The notes under the pieces: model-generated
Told to the model about the DNA's origin: nothing
The model's database searches: none
The model's input: only the letters and a program-made list of their open reading frames with translations
Origin: Actinomycetota bacterium
Lineage (GTDB): Bacteria; Actinomycetota; Actinomycetes; Mycobacteriales; HKI-0501
DNA: 64,000 nt
Assembly (NCBI GenBank): GCA_030840805.1
Contig: JAVEDU010000075.1
Span: 1 to 64,000, forward strand
Direction of reading: 5' to 3'
Shown here: one piece after another, positions 8,788 to 17,757 of the stretch
Position numbering within the stretch: the stretch's first letter is position 1
Layout: each line of letters begins with the position of its first letter
Program-made: the position numbers and the translations under genes

Positions 8788-9621
8788 TCACAGCCCGATG
8801 AGGACCACCGCGACCAGCGTGAGCGCGAGGCCGCACGCCCGGAGCCGGCCGATGGGTTCGCGGAGCACGAGGGCCGCGAGGAGCACGGTCACGCCGGGGT
8901 ACAGCGACGTGACGATCGACGACACGGCGAGGGCGCCGCCACTGGCCGCCGACCGGAAGAACAGCGCCGAGGTCCCGGCGACGATCCCGGCGAGGAGCGG
9001 CAACCGCAGCGCGGCGGGCGTGAGACGCCCGGTGGCGACGACCGCCATGACCGCCATGGCCGTCGCGGACACCAGCAGCGACACGGCCACCGGCCAGGCG
9101 CTCGTCTCGTCCGCCAGCCCGTACCCGACGTACATGACCGAGAAGCCCAGGCCGCCGACGACACCGAACGCCAGGTCGCGGAGCGGGCCGCCGCCGGGCC
9201 GGGGCTCCCCGCCGCCGGACGGGGCCGTGGCGACGAGGAGGACGGCGGGGATGCCGACGGCGATGCCCACGATCGCCGTCGCGTACAGCCGCTCGCCGGT
9301 GAGCGGACCGATCAGGACGGGGAGCGCCGCGCCGGCGACCGCACTCACCGGCGCGACGACGCTCATCCGGCCCCTCGACAGGCCCAGATAGAGCGCGACG
9401 GAGCCGATCGCGACACCGCCACCCGCGAGGGCTCCCCAGCCGACCACGGACCACGACGGCGCGGTGCCACTTGCCACCGCGATCCCGACCGCGGGCACCA
9501 GCGCCGCCAACTGCACGGCGGCGGTCACCTGGGTCACCGGGGCGCGCCGGCACGAGAGCCCCGCGAGGAAGTCGGAGATGCCGTACCCGACGGCCGCCAC
9601 GAGGGCCAACGCCAGCGTCAT
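8788..9621 (-). CDS. EamA/DMT-family membrane permease
   Basis: Drug/metabolite transporter superfamily protein, 277 aa, with about ten hydrophobic segments in two EamA repeats (roughly 1-135 and 145-277). The N-terminal [21 protein letters not shown] is typical. The ATG at 9621 makes an ATGA overlap with the end of ribBA; the longer frame to 9699 lies inside ribBA and is rejected. Coupling to riboflavin genes raises the possibility of flavin or precursor transport, but the family is broad and this is inference. Confidence 0.85.
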   Translation of the reverse strand: MTLALALVAAVGYGISDFLAGLSCRRAPVTQVTAAVQLAALVPAVGIAVASGTAPSWSVVGWGALAGGGVAIGSVALYLGLSRGRMSVVAPVSAVAGAALPVLIGPLTGERLYATAIVGIAVGIPAVLLVATAPSGGGEPRPGGGPLRDLAFGVVGGLGFSVMYVGYGLADETSAWPVAVSLLVSATAMAVMAVVATGRLTPAALRLPLLAGIVAGTSALFFRSAASGGALAVSSIVTSLYPGVTVLLAALVLREPIGRLRACGLALTLVAVVLIGL

Positions 9622-10871
9622 CCGGGCAGGTCCAGCTCCTGTCCCATCCGGTCGCGTTTGGTCCGCAGGTACCGCGCGTTGTCCGGCGTCGGACCGCACC
9701 CCAGCGGGATGCGTTCGACGACCTGCAGCCCGTGGCCCTCCAGGGCGGCACGCTTCGCCGGATTGTTCGTCAGCAGCCGCAGTCGCCGCACGCCGAGGTC
9801 GGCGAGCATCTGCGCGCCGATTCCGTAGTCGCGCGCGTCGGCGGGCAGCCCCAGGTCGAGGTTCGCGTCGACCGTGTCCACGCCCAGGTCCTGCAGCCGG
9901 TACGCCCGCAGCTTGTCGAAGAGTCCGATCCCCCGCCCCTCGTGGTCGCGCAGGTACAGCACGACTCCCCTGCCCTCGGCGGCGACCGTGGCGAGCGCCG
10001 CGTCGAGTTGCTGCCCGCAGTCACAGCGCAGCGAGCCGAGGGCATCCCCGGTCACGCATTCCGAGTGCACCCGTACCAGGACGTCGGCGCCCTCCCCCAC
10101 GTCGCCCATGACCAGCGCGAGATGCTCGCCACCGTCCAGGAGCGACCGGTAGCCGACCGCGCGGAACCGCCCGTGCCGAGTGGGCATCGCGGTCTCCGCG
10201 CCGCGCTGCACGAGCGTCTCCCGCTGCCGGCGATACGCGATCAGGTCCGCGATCGTCACCAGCGCCAGATCGTGCTCGACGCAGAACCGGCGGAGGGCCG
10301 GGAGGCGTGCCATCGCCCCGTCGGAGTCCACGAGCTCGCAGATGACCCCGGCGGGCGGCAGCCCGGCCAGCCGCGCCAGGTCGACGGCGGCCTCGGTGTG
10401 CCCGGCCCGCCGGAGCACCCCGCCCTCGACCGCCCGGAGCGGGAAGACATGACCGGGCCGGACGAGGTCCTGCGGGCCGGAGCCGGCGTCCACCAGGACA
10501 CCGATCGTCCGGGCCCGGTCGGCGGCGGAGATGCCGGTGGAGATCCCCGTCGCCGCGTCCGTCGACACCGCGAAGGCGGTGCCCTTGCGGTCCTGGTTCA
10601 CCGCGGTCATCGGAGGGAGCTGGAGCCGGTCCAGGTCGGGTCCCTCCATCGGGACGCACACCACCCCGCTCGTGTGGCGCACCATGAAGGCGAGCAGCTC
10701 CGGCGTGGCCGCCGAGGCCGCGAAGACGAGGTCACCCTCGTTCTCGCGGTCCTCGTCGTCCACCACGACGACCGGCAGTCCCGCCGCGATGTCGCGGATC
10801 GCCCGCTCGATCGGGTCAGGGCACCAGCCCGACGCCGGATCGGCGTCCAGCGGCCGGCAGTCGACGGTCAC
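9618..10871 (-). CDS. ribBA: Bifunctional 3,4-dihydroxy-2-butanone 4-phosphate synthase / GTP cyclohydrolase II
   Basis: Supplies both precursors that start riboflavin synthesis. The N-terminal half (about 1-215) is the RibB domain with [14 protein letters not shown] and the late [12 protein letters not shown]. The C-terminal half (about 220-417) is RibA with the zinc-site motif [16 protein letters not shown] and [25 protein letters not shown] and [12 protein letters not shown]. Both sites look intact, so this is a functional fusion of normal length (417 aa). The GTG start is 9 bp after the NIPSNAP gene. The unit starting with the flavin reductase suggests local supply of FMN/FAD for the island's many flavoenzymes. 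Confidence 0.95.
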   Translation of the reverse strand: MTVDCRPLDADPASGWCPDPIERAIRDIAAGLPVVVVDDEDRENEGDLVFAASAATPELLAFMVRHTSGVVCVPMEGPDLDRLQLPPMTAVNQDRKGTAFAVSTDAATGISTGISAADRARTIGVLVDAGSGPQDLVRPGHVFPLRAVEGGVLRRAGHTEAAVDLARLAGLPPAGVICELVDSDGAMARLPALRRFCVEHDLALVTIADLIAYRRQRETLVQRGAETAMPTRHGRFRAVGYRSLLDGGEHLALVMGDVGEGADVLVRVHSECVTGDALGSLRCDCGQQLDAALATVAAEGRGVVLYLRDHEGRGIGLFDKLRAYRLQDLGVDTVDANLDLGLPADARDYGIGAQMLADLGVRRLRLLTNNPAKRAALEGHGLQVVERIPLGCGPTPDNARYLRTKRDRMGQELDLPG

Positions 10872-10880
10872 GAAGCCGCC

Positions 10881-11207
10881 CTAGGGGGCGGGCGAGTAGG
10901 AGGTCGACGCCCAGAGCTGGGTGTCCACGCTCGCGACGAGGACACCGTCCCGCTCGGACTCCACCGCGACACGCGCCCACTCGGGGTCACTGACGAAGGC
11001 ACCCCACGAGGACTGCATCTGCTCGGCGCTGTCCCACTTCAGGATGTAGTGGAGCTCGCTGATCGTGGCTCCGACCACGGGGGTCCAGAACCCGACCACC
11101 TGCATGCCGTGCCGGTCGAACAGGCCGAGCACCGACTTCTCGAAGCGCTCGTGGACCGCGGGGAGCTTCCCGGGGGCTGCGGTGTACTTGCGGTACTCGT
11201 AGAGCAT
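10881..11207 (-). CDS. NIPSNAP-family protein
   Basis: A 108-aa single ferredoxin-like (dimeric alpha-beta barrel) domain of the NIPSNAP family. It starts MLYEYRKYTAAPGK and has MQVVGFWTPVVGA followed by LHYILKWDSAEQMQSSWGAF. Function in bacteria is poorly defined; such proteins often sit in catabolic operons. The ATG at 11207 has a spaced purine-rich box and follows the flavin reductase by 16 bp, so it is co-transcribed with reductase and ribBA. Confidence 0.85.
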   Translation of the reverse strand: MLYEYRKYTAAPGKLPAVHERFEKSVLGLFDRHGMQVVGFWTPVVGATISELHYILKWDSAEQMQSSWGAFVSDPEWARVAVESERDGVLVASVDTQLWASTSYSPAP

Positions 11208-11223
11208 GGGGGTCTCCGATCTG

Positions 11224-11757
11224 TCAGACAGGGATGGGGCTGGGACGGAGCAGCGTGCCGAAGGCACGCGAGTGGTAGACGAGCGGCGCCGAGGCCTGGT
11301 CGAGGATGTGCACGTCCAGCACCCGGGCCGTGATCAGGTAGTGGTCGCCGGCCCGCTGCATCCGCTCGGCCCTGGCGGCCAGGAACACGGCGGATCCCGC
11401 GACAGCCTGCTCGCCCGAGAGCTCGCGCCAGTCGACGCTCGCACAGTCCTTGGAGCTGGACGCGAGACGCCCGGCGATGTCGTCCTGGCCCTCGCACAGG
11501 TAGCTGACCCCGAACCGCCGCGACCGCCGGAGGTGCTCCGCCAGCTGCGAGGTGCGGTGGAGTGCGGTCATCACCATCGGCGGGCGCAGCGAGAGCGCGG
11601 CGAACGCGGTGACGGTCGTGCCGTAGGGACCGTTGCGGGTCTGCGTCGAGATCACCGTGACGCCGGCCGCGAACAGGGCGAAGGCGTCGCGGAGGACCTG
11701 CTCCCGGGCTACGTCGACACGCTCGGCGTCCCCCGTACGGCGGTCCGGCTGCGGCAT
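11224..11757 (-). CDS. Flavin reductase (HpaC/RutF-like)
   Basis: FMN-binding split-barrel reductase, 177 aa, the small component of two-component flavin monooxygenases. Residues 20-60 carry FALFAAGVTVISTQ and the GPYGTTVTAFAALSLRPPMV flavin-site stretch. The C-terminal half carries the buried VLDVHILD strand and PLVYHSRAFGTL. The ATG at 11757 is used; a very long upstream frame is spurious. It should pass reduced flavin to a luciferase-like oxygenase, and the nearest candidate is at 17758-18867. It heads the reductase, NIPSNAP, ribBA, DMT unit. Confidence 0.92.
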   Translation of the reverse strand: MPQPDRRTGDAERVDVAREQVLRDAFALFAAGVTVISTQTRNGPYGTTVTAFAALSLRPPMVMTALHRTSQLAEHLRRSRRFGVSYLCEGQDDIAGRLASSSKDCASVDWRELSGEQAVAGSAVFLAARAERMQRAGDHYLITARVLDVHILDQASAPLVYHSRAFGTLLRPSPIPV

Positions 11758-11802
11758 GTCGACCCTCTCCTCCGTGGGCGCGCGGTTGCGGGCCTGGCGG
11801 CG

Positions 11803-11831
11803 ACCGTATATCGACGTCTCTGGGCCGTCAA
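11803..11831 (-). promoter_or_regulatory. Promoter of the flavin reductase/ribBA operon
   Basis: Minus-strand TTGACG (11831-11826) and TACGGT (11808-11803) are spaced by 17 bp, about 45 bp upstream of the flavin reductase ATG. Confidence 0.6.
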
Positions 11832-11897
11832 GGGTCGGGATTCGGCGACTGCTACGGCGGGAGGAGCACGGTTCGACATTTGTGGCGCGTAATCGGG

Positions 11898-11917
11898 TAC
11901 CGTGTCGTGACACGGTA
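11898..11917. promoter_or_regulatory. Perfect 9+2+9 palindrome, probable Lrp operator
   Basis: TACCGTGTC, GT, GACACGGTA form a perfect inverted repeat. A plus-strand -10-like TATGAT (11916-11921) overlaps its right end, which would let a bound protein block transcription of the lrp-type gene starting at 11959. It lies in the 201-bp divergent region and could also affect the reductase operon. Confidence 0.6.
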
Positions 11918-11958
11918 TGATGCGTCGACCAGCAGGGTGAGGAGCCGGTAAGACACCC

Positions 11959-12996
11959 ATGGAGGAACTCCACGACAGCGGTGCCGACTCCGGTTCGGCC
12001 GAGCACCGCGACGACGGAATGTTGCTGCAGGCGACGGGGCTGTCCGACCTGGACCGGCGGATCATCCAGGCTCTCCAGCTCGACGGCCGGGTCTCCTACA
12101 CCACACTCGGACCGCAGCTCGGCACGACCGAGAAGGTCGTCCGCGCGCGGGTCCAGAACCTGCTCTCCTCCGGCGTCATCGACATCACCGTCGTGACCCG
12201 GCCGGAGGCGCTCGGGTACCGGTTCGTGGCCATCGTCGGGATCCGGGTGGTCGGCGGCGGCCGTGACGCGATCGTCGAGAAGCTCTCCCGGCTCGGGAAC
12301 GTCGACTACCTGGTCACCACGCTCGGCCGGTACGGCATCCTCGTCGAGATCCTCACCCGCACGCTCGCCGAGCTCGGCGACCTCGTCGACCGCGAGATCG
12401 CCCCGCTGGAGGGCGTGGCCCGCGTGGACGTGTATCCGTACCTGGACCTCCGCCACCAGCAGGGCGTGTTCGGCCGGCCGTCGGTGGTCTCCGACGACCG
12501 GGCCTCGGCCGGCGGACGTGACCCCCTCGAGCTGGACGAGATCGACGCGGCGATCCTCCAGCGCCTGAACGCCAACGGGCGCGCTCCGTTCCTGGCGATC
12601 GGCCGCGAGCTGGGGCTCCCGGAGGCCAAGGTCCGCCGACGGGTCGGGCGGATGCGGGCGCGCGGCGCCGTGCAGATCATGGCGATCACGAACCCGATGA
12701 GTCTCGGGTTCGACGTGGTGGCGCTGATCGGGATCACCGTGCAGCCGGGCTCCCGGGCCATCGACGTCGCGGACCGGCTCTCCGCCGTGGCCGCGGTCAG
12801 TTACGTCGCGGTCTGCACGGGCGGCTTCGACCTCTTCGTCGAGGCCGTCTGCCGGGGCACGGACGACTTCCTCCGGGTGATGGACGACGAGCTGCGGGCG
12901 ACCCCGGGGGTCGCGTCGCTGGAGCCGTTCCTCTACCTCGGGCTGCGCTACCGACGCGTCAGCCCACTCGCGGCCGCGGAGGACTCCGGCGCCTGA
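11959..12996 (+). CDS. Tandem-domain Lrp/AsnC-family regulator
   Basis: A 345-aa protein made of two Lrp units. Unit one has a helix-turn-helix in LSDLDRRIIQALQLDGR (about 30-75) and an AsnC/RAM domain to about 165. Unit two repeats the pattern with LDEIDAAILQRLNANGR (about 193-240) and a second RAM domain ending near 335. Double-length Lrp proteins are common in actinobacteria and act as effector-sensing local regulators. It is divergent from the reductase/ribBA operon. The start ATG is about 14 nt from a GAGGAG, so the start is slightly uncertain. Its 3' end overlaps nhaA by 49 bp, tail to tail. Confidence 0.88.
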   Translation: MEELHDSGADSGSAEHRDDGMLLQATGLSDLDRRIIQALQLDGRVSYTTLGPQLGTTEKVVRARVQNLLSSGVIDITVVTRPEALGYRFVAIVGIRVVGGGRDAIVEKLSRLGNVDYLVTTLGRYGILVEILTRTLAELGDLVDREIAPLEGVARVDVYPYLDLRHQQGVFGRPSVVSDDRASAGGRDPLELDEIDAAILQRLNANGRAPFLAIGRELGLPEAKVRRRVGRMRARGAVQIMAITNPMSLGFDVVALIGITVQPGSRAIDVADRLSAVAAVSYVAVCTGGFDLFVEAVCRGTDDFLRVMDDELRATPGVASLEPFLYLGLRYRRVSPLAAAEDSGA

Positions 12997-14318
12997 CGCC
13001 GGGTGGCCACCAGCAGCACGGCCGTCCCCAGGACCGCTGCCACGCACGACGCCACCAGCACGCCGATCTTGGCCTCGACCGCCGGAACGGTCGATCCGCC
13101 GAACGCGAGCCCGGTGATGAAGATCGACACGGTGAACCCGATCCCGGCGAGCGCGGACACCCCGACGATGACCGGCCAGCCGGTACCGCGGGGCAGGGTG
13201 CCGATGCCGAGCCGCGTCGCGAGCCAGGTCGCCCCGGTGACCCCGACGACCTTGCCGAGCACCAGCGCCAGCACGACCGACAGCGTGACCCGGGACTCCA
13301 GCGCGGCACCGAAGGCACCACCCCCGAGGAAGATCCCGGCGTTGGCCAGCGCGAAGACCGGCAGGATGACGTAGCTGCTCCACGGGTGCAGCGACCGCAC
13401 CAGCCGCTCCGCGACCGAGACGGACTCCCCCAGCAGGAACTGGCACCGGCGGAGGTCCTCCACCGTGAAGTCGTCGGCGGCACTGTTCAGCTGCCGCCGC
13501 GCGAGGTGCGGGTCCAGCAGCGGCCGCGCCGGGGCGAGGAGTCCGAGCGCCACGCCGGCGACCGTCGGGTGGACGCCGGAGGAGTACACCGCGACCCACA
13601 GTGCGAGGCCGAGCGTGAGATAGACGGGGACCGCCCACACCCGCAGGCGCCGCAGGGCCGCGAGGACCACTACCAGCACCAGCGACGTCGCCAGCCAGGC
13701 ACCGGACAGCTCGCTCGCGTAGTGGAGGGCGATGACCACGATCGCGCCGATGTCGTCCGCGATCGCCAGCGTGAGCAGGAAGATCCGCGCACCCGCCGGG
13801 ACCCGGGACCCGAGCAACGTCAGCACGCCGACCGCGAAGGCGATGTCGGTGGCCATCGGGATGCCCCACCCGTCCGCCGTCGGGCCGCCCCGGTTCAGCA
13901 GGACGTAGATCAGTGCCGGCACGGCCATGCCACCGGCCGCCGCGAGCACCGGGACCGCGGCGGCCCGGGGGCTGCGCAGCTCCCCCATCGCGAGTTGCCA
14001 CTTGATCTCCAATGCCGCGGTGAAGAAGAAGACCGCCATCAGGGCGTCGTTCACCCAGTGCCGCAGGTCCCCGGCCAGGGCCAACGGGCCGAGGCGGACG
14101 GCGCCCTCGGTGCCCCACAGCGCGTCGTACGAGGCACGCCACGGGGAGTTCGCCCATGCCAGCGCGGCGACCGTGGCGACCAGCAGCACCAGGCCACCGG
14201 CCGCCTCGACCCGGAGGAAGGACGCGAGCGGACGGGCCACCCAGCGCGCGAGCGGACGATCGCTGGCGCTCCACGGTGGACCGGTGCGCCAGATGTCCGC
14301 GCCGGTGAGCCGGTCCAC
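12948..14318 (-). CDS. nhaA: Na+/H+ antiporter NhaA
   Basis: Integral membrane antiporter, 456 aa. Family landmarks are VEAAGGLVLLVATVAALAWANSPW at the first helix, FFFTAALEIKWQLAMGEL, PMATDIAFAVGVL and the transport-site pair in LLTLAIADDIGAIVVIALHY (DD). The GTG start abuts the stop of the amidohydrolase with no gap. It lies last in the unit that begins with the small membrane protein and NCS1 permease. It may handle sodium or pH during uptake of an ion-coupled substrate, which is inference. The 3' end overlaps the lrp-type gene on the other strand. Confidence 0.93.
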   Translation of the reverse strand: MDRLTGADIWRTGPPWSASDRPLARWVARPLASFLRVEAAGGLVLLVATVAALAWANSPWRASYDALWGTEGAVRLGPLALAGDLRHWVNDALMAVFFFTAALEIKWQLAMGELRSPRAAAVPVLAAAGGMAVPALIYVLLNRGGPTADGWGIPMATDIAFAVGVLTLLGSRVPAGARIFLLTLAIADDIGAIVVIALHYASELSGAWLATSLVLVVVLAALRRLRVWAVPVYLTLGLALWVAVYSSGVHPTVAGVALGLLAPARPLLDPHLARRQLNSAADDFTVEDLRRCQFLLGESVSVAERLVRSLHPWSSYVILPVFALANAGIFLGGGAFGAALESRVTLSVVLALVLGKVVGVTGATWLATRLGIGTLPRGTGWPVIVGVSALAGIGFTVSIFITGLAFGGSTVPAVEAKIGVLVASCVAAVLGTAVLLVATRRQAPESSAAASGLTRR

Positions 14319-16007
14319 TCAGGCCGAGCCGAACCGGACGGGCCGCGCCGCGCTGTTCTCCCGGACGAACACCGGCTCGCCGCCCAGGAAGACCTGGTCC
14401 ACCCGGACGTCGCGGAGCTCGTCCGCCGGCACGCCCAGCGGGTCGCGGTCGACCACGAGCAGGTCGGCCAGCTTGCCCGGCTCGAGGGAGCCCCTGCTCG
14501 CCTCCTCGCCGAGTGCCCCCGCCCCGCCGAGGGTGTGCATGCGCAGCGCCTCCAGCACCGAGATGCGCTGGTCGTCGCTGACCGACGCGCCGTGGAAGGA
14601 CCGGCGTTGCACGCAGCACCAGACGCTGAAGAAGGGGTTGGTCTGCGCCTCCTCGGACCCGACCCACACGTCGGAGCTGCCCGAGAGGTTCCACCCGTCG
14701 TCCAGCAGCCGGCGGAACGGGAACTGCGTGTCCCGCGCGTACTCCCCGACGTAGTCCGGCAGGAACTCCCCGAAGTTGTAGAGGAACACCGGTTGCGGCA
14801 CGGGGATGATGCCGGCGCGACGGTACGCGGCGGTGGCGGTGTCGTAGTCGGGCAGAAAGTTCCCGGCGTGCTCGATCCGGGTGGTGGGCGCCCCGGCGGG
14901 CAGCCGGTCGAGGGCACCCTCGATCGCCGCGCAGACCTCCGCCTGGGCCCGGTCCCCGTTCGCGTGGATCGCGAGCTGGAGCCCGGCGTCCGCGGTCTGC
15001 AGCAGAGCCCCGCGGATCTCCTCGGCGCTCATCGCCATCTCACCGCACCCGTGCCCGGCCAGGGCGTACGGCCGGCGGAGCGCGGCGCTGGCCGCCGAGT
15101 ACCCACCGTCGGCGAACACCTTGACGCCGTGGACCCGGATCCGGGACTCGTCGGCGGCGAACCGCAGCCAGGAGCGGTGCGCGCAGGCCTCGTCGAGCGA
15201 CGCCGTCCCCGGCGCCCAGAGGTACACGTGCAGGCGGGTGCCGAGCAGCCCCCGCACGTGCCCGGAGTCCATGATCCCCAGCCCGTCGACCGTCTCGGAG
15301 ATCTCACCCAGGGTGGTGACCCCATACCGGGTGAAGAGGTCACCGAGGCCGTCGAGGATCGCGTCCTCGAGCTCGCCCGCACCGAGCCGTGGGAACGGCA
15401 GGAGCTTGTCCATCTCCTTGACGACGCCGGTGGGCGTCCCGTCGGAGCCGCGCTCCACGGTCGGCCTGCCGGTGATGCTGTGCTGGACCGGCCGGTACGT
15501 ACCGTCGATGCCCGCCAGCTCGAGGGCCCGGCTGTTCAGCAGGGTGACGTGGCCGCCGGCGCGTACGGCGACGGCCACGTCCCTGCTGACCGAGTCGAGC
15601 TCCGCCCGCGTCGGGAACCGGCGCTCGGCGAGCTTCCGGTCGAAGAACAGGTTGCCCTGCCCGACCAGCCACCCGTCCCTGGCCTCGCCGAGCCCGTCGC
15701 GCAGCGTATCGAGCACATCGGACACCGACCCGCACCGCGGCGCCCGGCAGTCCACGGTGAGGTGCCGGGTCCGCGCCGCGACCTCGAAATGCGCGTGCGG
15801 GTCCACGAACCCCGGGAGCACGGTCCGGTTCCCGGCGTCGAGGACGGTCGTGCCCGGGCCGACGTACCGGTCCGCCTCGGCCCGTGGCACGACCGCGACG
15901 ATCCGGCCGTCGGCCACCGCGATCGCGACGGGTCCCTCCGGTACCTCGGCGGCCATGGTGATCGCTCGACCGGCGAGGAGCACCGTGTCCACTTCTCGGG
16001 GGGTCAC
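14319..16007 (-). CDS. YtcJ-type metal-dependent amidohydrolase (second of three)
   Basis: Amidohydrolase-3 family protein, 562 aa. The HxH metal motif is in PGFVDPHAHFEV (about 65). VKVFADGGYS, IHANGDRAQAEV, IEHAGNFLPD and the late SGSSDVWVGSEE supply the remaining conserved positions, and the end reads SLEPGKLADLLVVDRDPLGVP. I chose the GTG at 16007, which has GAGAGGAC upstream and lies 11 bp after the permease. The reading frame continuing to 17597 passes through the permease and is a shadow. Co-location with an NCS1 permease suggests the imported compound, a cyclic or N-acyl nitrogen compound, is its substrate. Confidence 0.85.
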   Translation of the reverse strand: MTPREVDTVLLAGRAITMAAEVPEGPVAIAVADGRIVAVVPRAEADRYVGPGTTVLDAGNRTVLPGFVDPHAHFEVAARTRHLTVDCRAPRCGSVSDVLDTLRDGLGEARDGWLVGQGNLFFDRKLAERRFPTRAELDSVSRDVAVAVRAGGHVTLLNSRALELAGIDGTYRPVQHSITGRPTVERGSDGTPTGVVKEMDKLLPFPRLGAGELEDAILDGLGDLFTRYGVTTLGEISETVDGLGIMDSGHVRGLLGTRLHVYLWAPGTASLDEACAHRSWLRFAADESRIRVHGVKVFADGGYSAASAALRRPYALAGHGCGEMAMSAEEIRGALLQTADAGLQLAIHANGDRAQAEVCAAIEGALDRLPAGAPTTRIEHAGNFLPDYDTATAAYRRAGIIPVPQPVFLYNFGEFLPDYVGEYARDTQFPFRRLLDDGWNLSGSSDVWVGSEEAQTNPFFSVWCCVQRRSFHGASVSDDQRISVLEALRMHTLGGAGALGEEASRGSLEPGKLADLLVVDRDPLGVPADELRDVRVDQVFLGGEPVFVRENSAARPVRFGSA

Positions 16008-16018
16008 TGGCGGTCCTC

Positions 16019-17485
16019 TCAGCTCGGCACGGACGTGGGCTCGGTCCTGCCGTTGTCCACAGTGGACTCCTCGACCTGGTCCGGCTGCCGTCGCGACGCG
16101 GTCAGCTTCATGATCAACGCGTAGGCGGCACCCGCGACGACCGCGGACGGCACCGTCGCCGACACGTACTGGTACGGCGCGTGCGAGACGTAGGTGAGCG
16201 GGTTGAGGAGGTAGATGTAGGTCGCCACCCCGACCGGAACCGCGACCAGCCCGGCCGGGTTGAAGCCCTTCCAGTAGTGGTACGGCGTCCCGGGACCGTG
16301 GACGAACATGCCGCGGAGACTGGGCCGGCGCCGCAGGATGTAGTAGTCCGCGATCTGGATACCGCAGATGGGCGCGAACGTGACGCCGAGGAACGCCAGG
16401 AACACCCCGATGTTGTCGAAGAACTGAGCGCTGAAGAACGTCGCCACGACGGCCACCGGGACCACGCCCATGCCGGTCGTGACGTTCCAGGACAGCCGCC
16501 CCTGGAGCGCGGGCACCTGGGCCAGGCCGAGGGCGGCGACATACGTGCCCACGAGTGCGGTGCCGAAGTTCGCGAGGATGATGAACGCCAGCGCCGGCAC
16601 CCCGCCCTGGACCCCGCCGAGGGCGATCAGGAACTTGGTCGGGTCCCCACCGGACTCCGGAACGGCGAGAGCGGCGAAGAGACCGATGATGGACAGCATC
16701 GACACCGGCAGCCCGAGCCCGATGACGACCGGCCACAGTGCCTTGCGGGCACCCGCCGTCGTCCGGACCAGACCGCCCACGTAGGGCCACCACGCGAGGT
16801 TGATGGCGCACAGCAGCTCGAACCCGGTGGCGTAGTTGTAGAGCTTCGACTCCGACGGGGCCAGCGGCTCGGCGGCGGCCAGGGTGTCCCAGCCGATGTC
16901 CCGGACCAGCTGCACGATGATGAACACCCCGAGGACCGAGACCAGCCCGGCCACCAGCGTCGAGGTGCTCTTCATGATCTCCGGACCACGGCGCAGGACA
17001 AGCCAGACGGCGACGGTGCTGACGAGGCTGAAGGCCGGTACCAGGAACCCGCGGGCCCCCTCGCCGACCAGCTCCAGCGCGATCAGGATCTCCGCCGAGG
17101 CCCGCCCCAGGAAGATCATCAGGACGGAGTTCCAGCCGACGACCGACATCGTCAGCAGGACGAGGCCGAAGTAGGCCCCCCGGTTCCCCATCTGCGGGCG
17201 GAGGGCGGCGATGGAGTCGATGCCGAAGCGGGAGGCCACCGGCAGCGTGGCCAGCACCACGAGCAGAATGCCGACGAGCGATCCGGCGATCATGACCGCG
17301 GTGCCCGGGATCGCGCCGAGATAGGTGGCGACGGTGCCGCCGATGATGAAGACCCAGGTCGCGACGGCCGCGCTGATGGACATCCCCATCAGGGCGATCA
17401 TCCCCCAGGTCCGCTGACCCGGGAGCATGGGCCACCAGCCCTCGCTGCTCGCCCGGGTGTCCAGGTCCAGCTGCGGGTCGCTCAT
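16019..17485 (-). CDS. NCS1-family permease (purine-cytosine/hydantoin type)
   Basis: Twelve-helix permease of the nucleobase-cation-symport-1 family, 488 aa. The start MSDPQLDLDTRASSEGWWPM is followed by MGMSISAAVATWVFIIGG (helix 1). A conserved mid-part includes GFELLCAINLAWWPYVGG, and the family-typical GIQIADYYILRRR comes near residue 395. Members import cytosine, allantoin, hydantoins, vitamin B6 or thiamine-like ring compounds. The ATG at 17485 forms an ATGA overlap with the stop of a 54-aa open frame. It is followed by an amidohydrolase, consistent with import then hydrolysis of a nitrogenous ring. Confidence 0.9.
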   Translation of the reverse strand: MSDPQLDLDTRASSEGWWPMLPGQRTWGMIALMGMSISAAVATWVFIIGGTVATYLGAIPGTAVMIAGSLVGILLVVLATLPVASRFGIDSIAALRPQMGNRGAYFGLVLLTMSVVGWNSVLMIFLGRASAEILIALELVGEGARGFLVPAFSLVSTVAVWLVLRRGPEIMKSTSTLVAGLVSVLGVFIIVQLVRDIGWDTLAAAEPLAPSESKLYNYATGFELLCAINLAWWPYVGGLVRTTAGARKALWPVVIGLGLPVSMLSIIGLFAALAVPESGGDPTKFLIALGGVQGGVPALAFIILANFGTALVGTYVAALGLAQVPALQGRLSWNVTTGMGVVPVAVVATFFSAQFFDNIGVFLAFLGVTFAPICGIQIADYYILRRRPSLRGMFVHGPGTPYHYWKGFNPAGLVAVPVGVATYIYLLNPLTYVSHAPYQYVSATVPSAVVAGAAYALIMKLTASRRQPDQVEESTVDNGRTEPTSVPS

Positions 17486-17646
17486 GCGAACCACCCCGCC
17501 ACCAGCAGGATGGCCGGCAACACCGCGCAGCTGCCCCAGAGCAGGGCGTAGTCCGTGAGATTGAGGGAGTCCGACTCGGTGATGCCGGCCTCGACAAGTC
17601 TCAGCCGTCTCTCGAGCAACTCCTCGTACAGCGCTTTCTGGTGCAT
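17482..17646 (-). CDS. Small single-span membrane protein coupled to the NCS1 permease
   Basis: A 54-aa open frame with an excellent ribosome site, GAGAGGAC about 5 nt before the ATG. Its stop overlaps the permease ATG as ATGA. The N-terminal half is charged and probably helical (MHQKALYEELLERRLRLVEA). The C-terminal half is one hydrophobic segment (ALLWGSCAVLPAILLVAGWF). The layout resembles small accessory subunits known for other symporter families, but I know of no named family for this sequence. It could be a permease partner or a translational coupler. Confidence 0.65.
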   Translation of the reverse strand: MHQKALYEELLERRLRLVEAGITESDSLNLTDYALLWGSCAVLPAILLVAGWFA

Positions 17647-17688
17647 GGCGTGGTCCTCTCACTGCCTGGTCCTGGGTGACGCGGAACG

Positions 17689-17709
17689 GCCGGGGACTCG
17701 GGTCCCGGC
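17689..17709. terminator. Short hairpin before the small membrane protein gene
   Basis: GCCGGG ... CCCGGC with a G-T pair forms a compact stem in the 111-bp gap between the luciferase-like gene and the small membrane protein gene. It may attenuate or end the upstream transcript. No T-run follows on either strand. Confidence 0.3.
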
Positions 17710-17757
17710 AGACGAGCTGGACGAGCGTGTGACAGTTCCCCCGTGGCCGGGCTCGGC

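Noticed and set aside
13386-16124. A 912-codon plus-strand frame
   Set aside because: Antisense shadow of nhaA and the second YtcJ amidohydrolase; no conserved motifs and no ribosome site.
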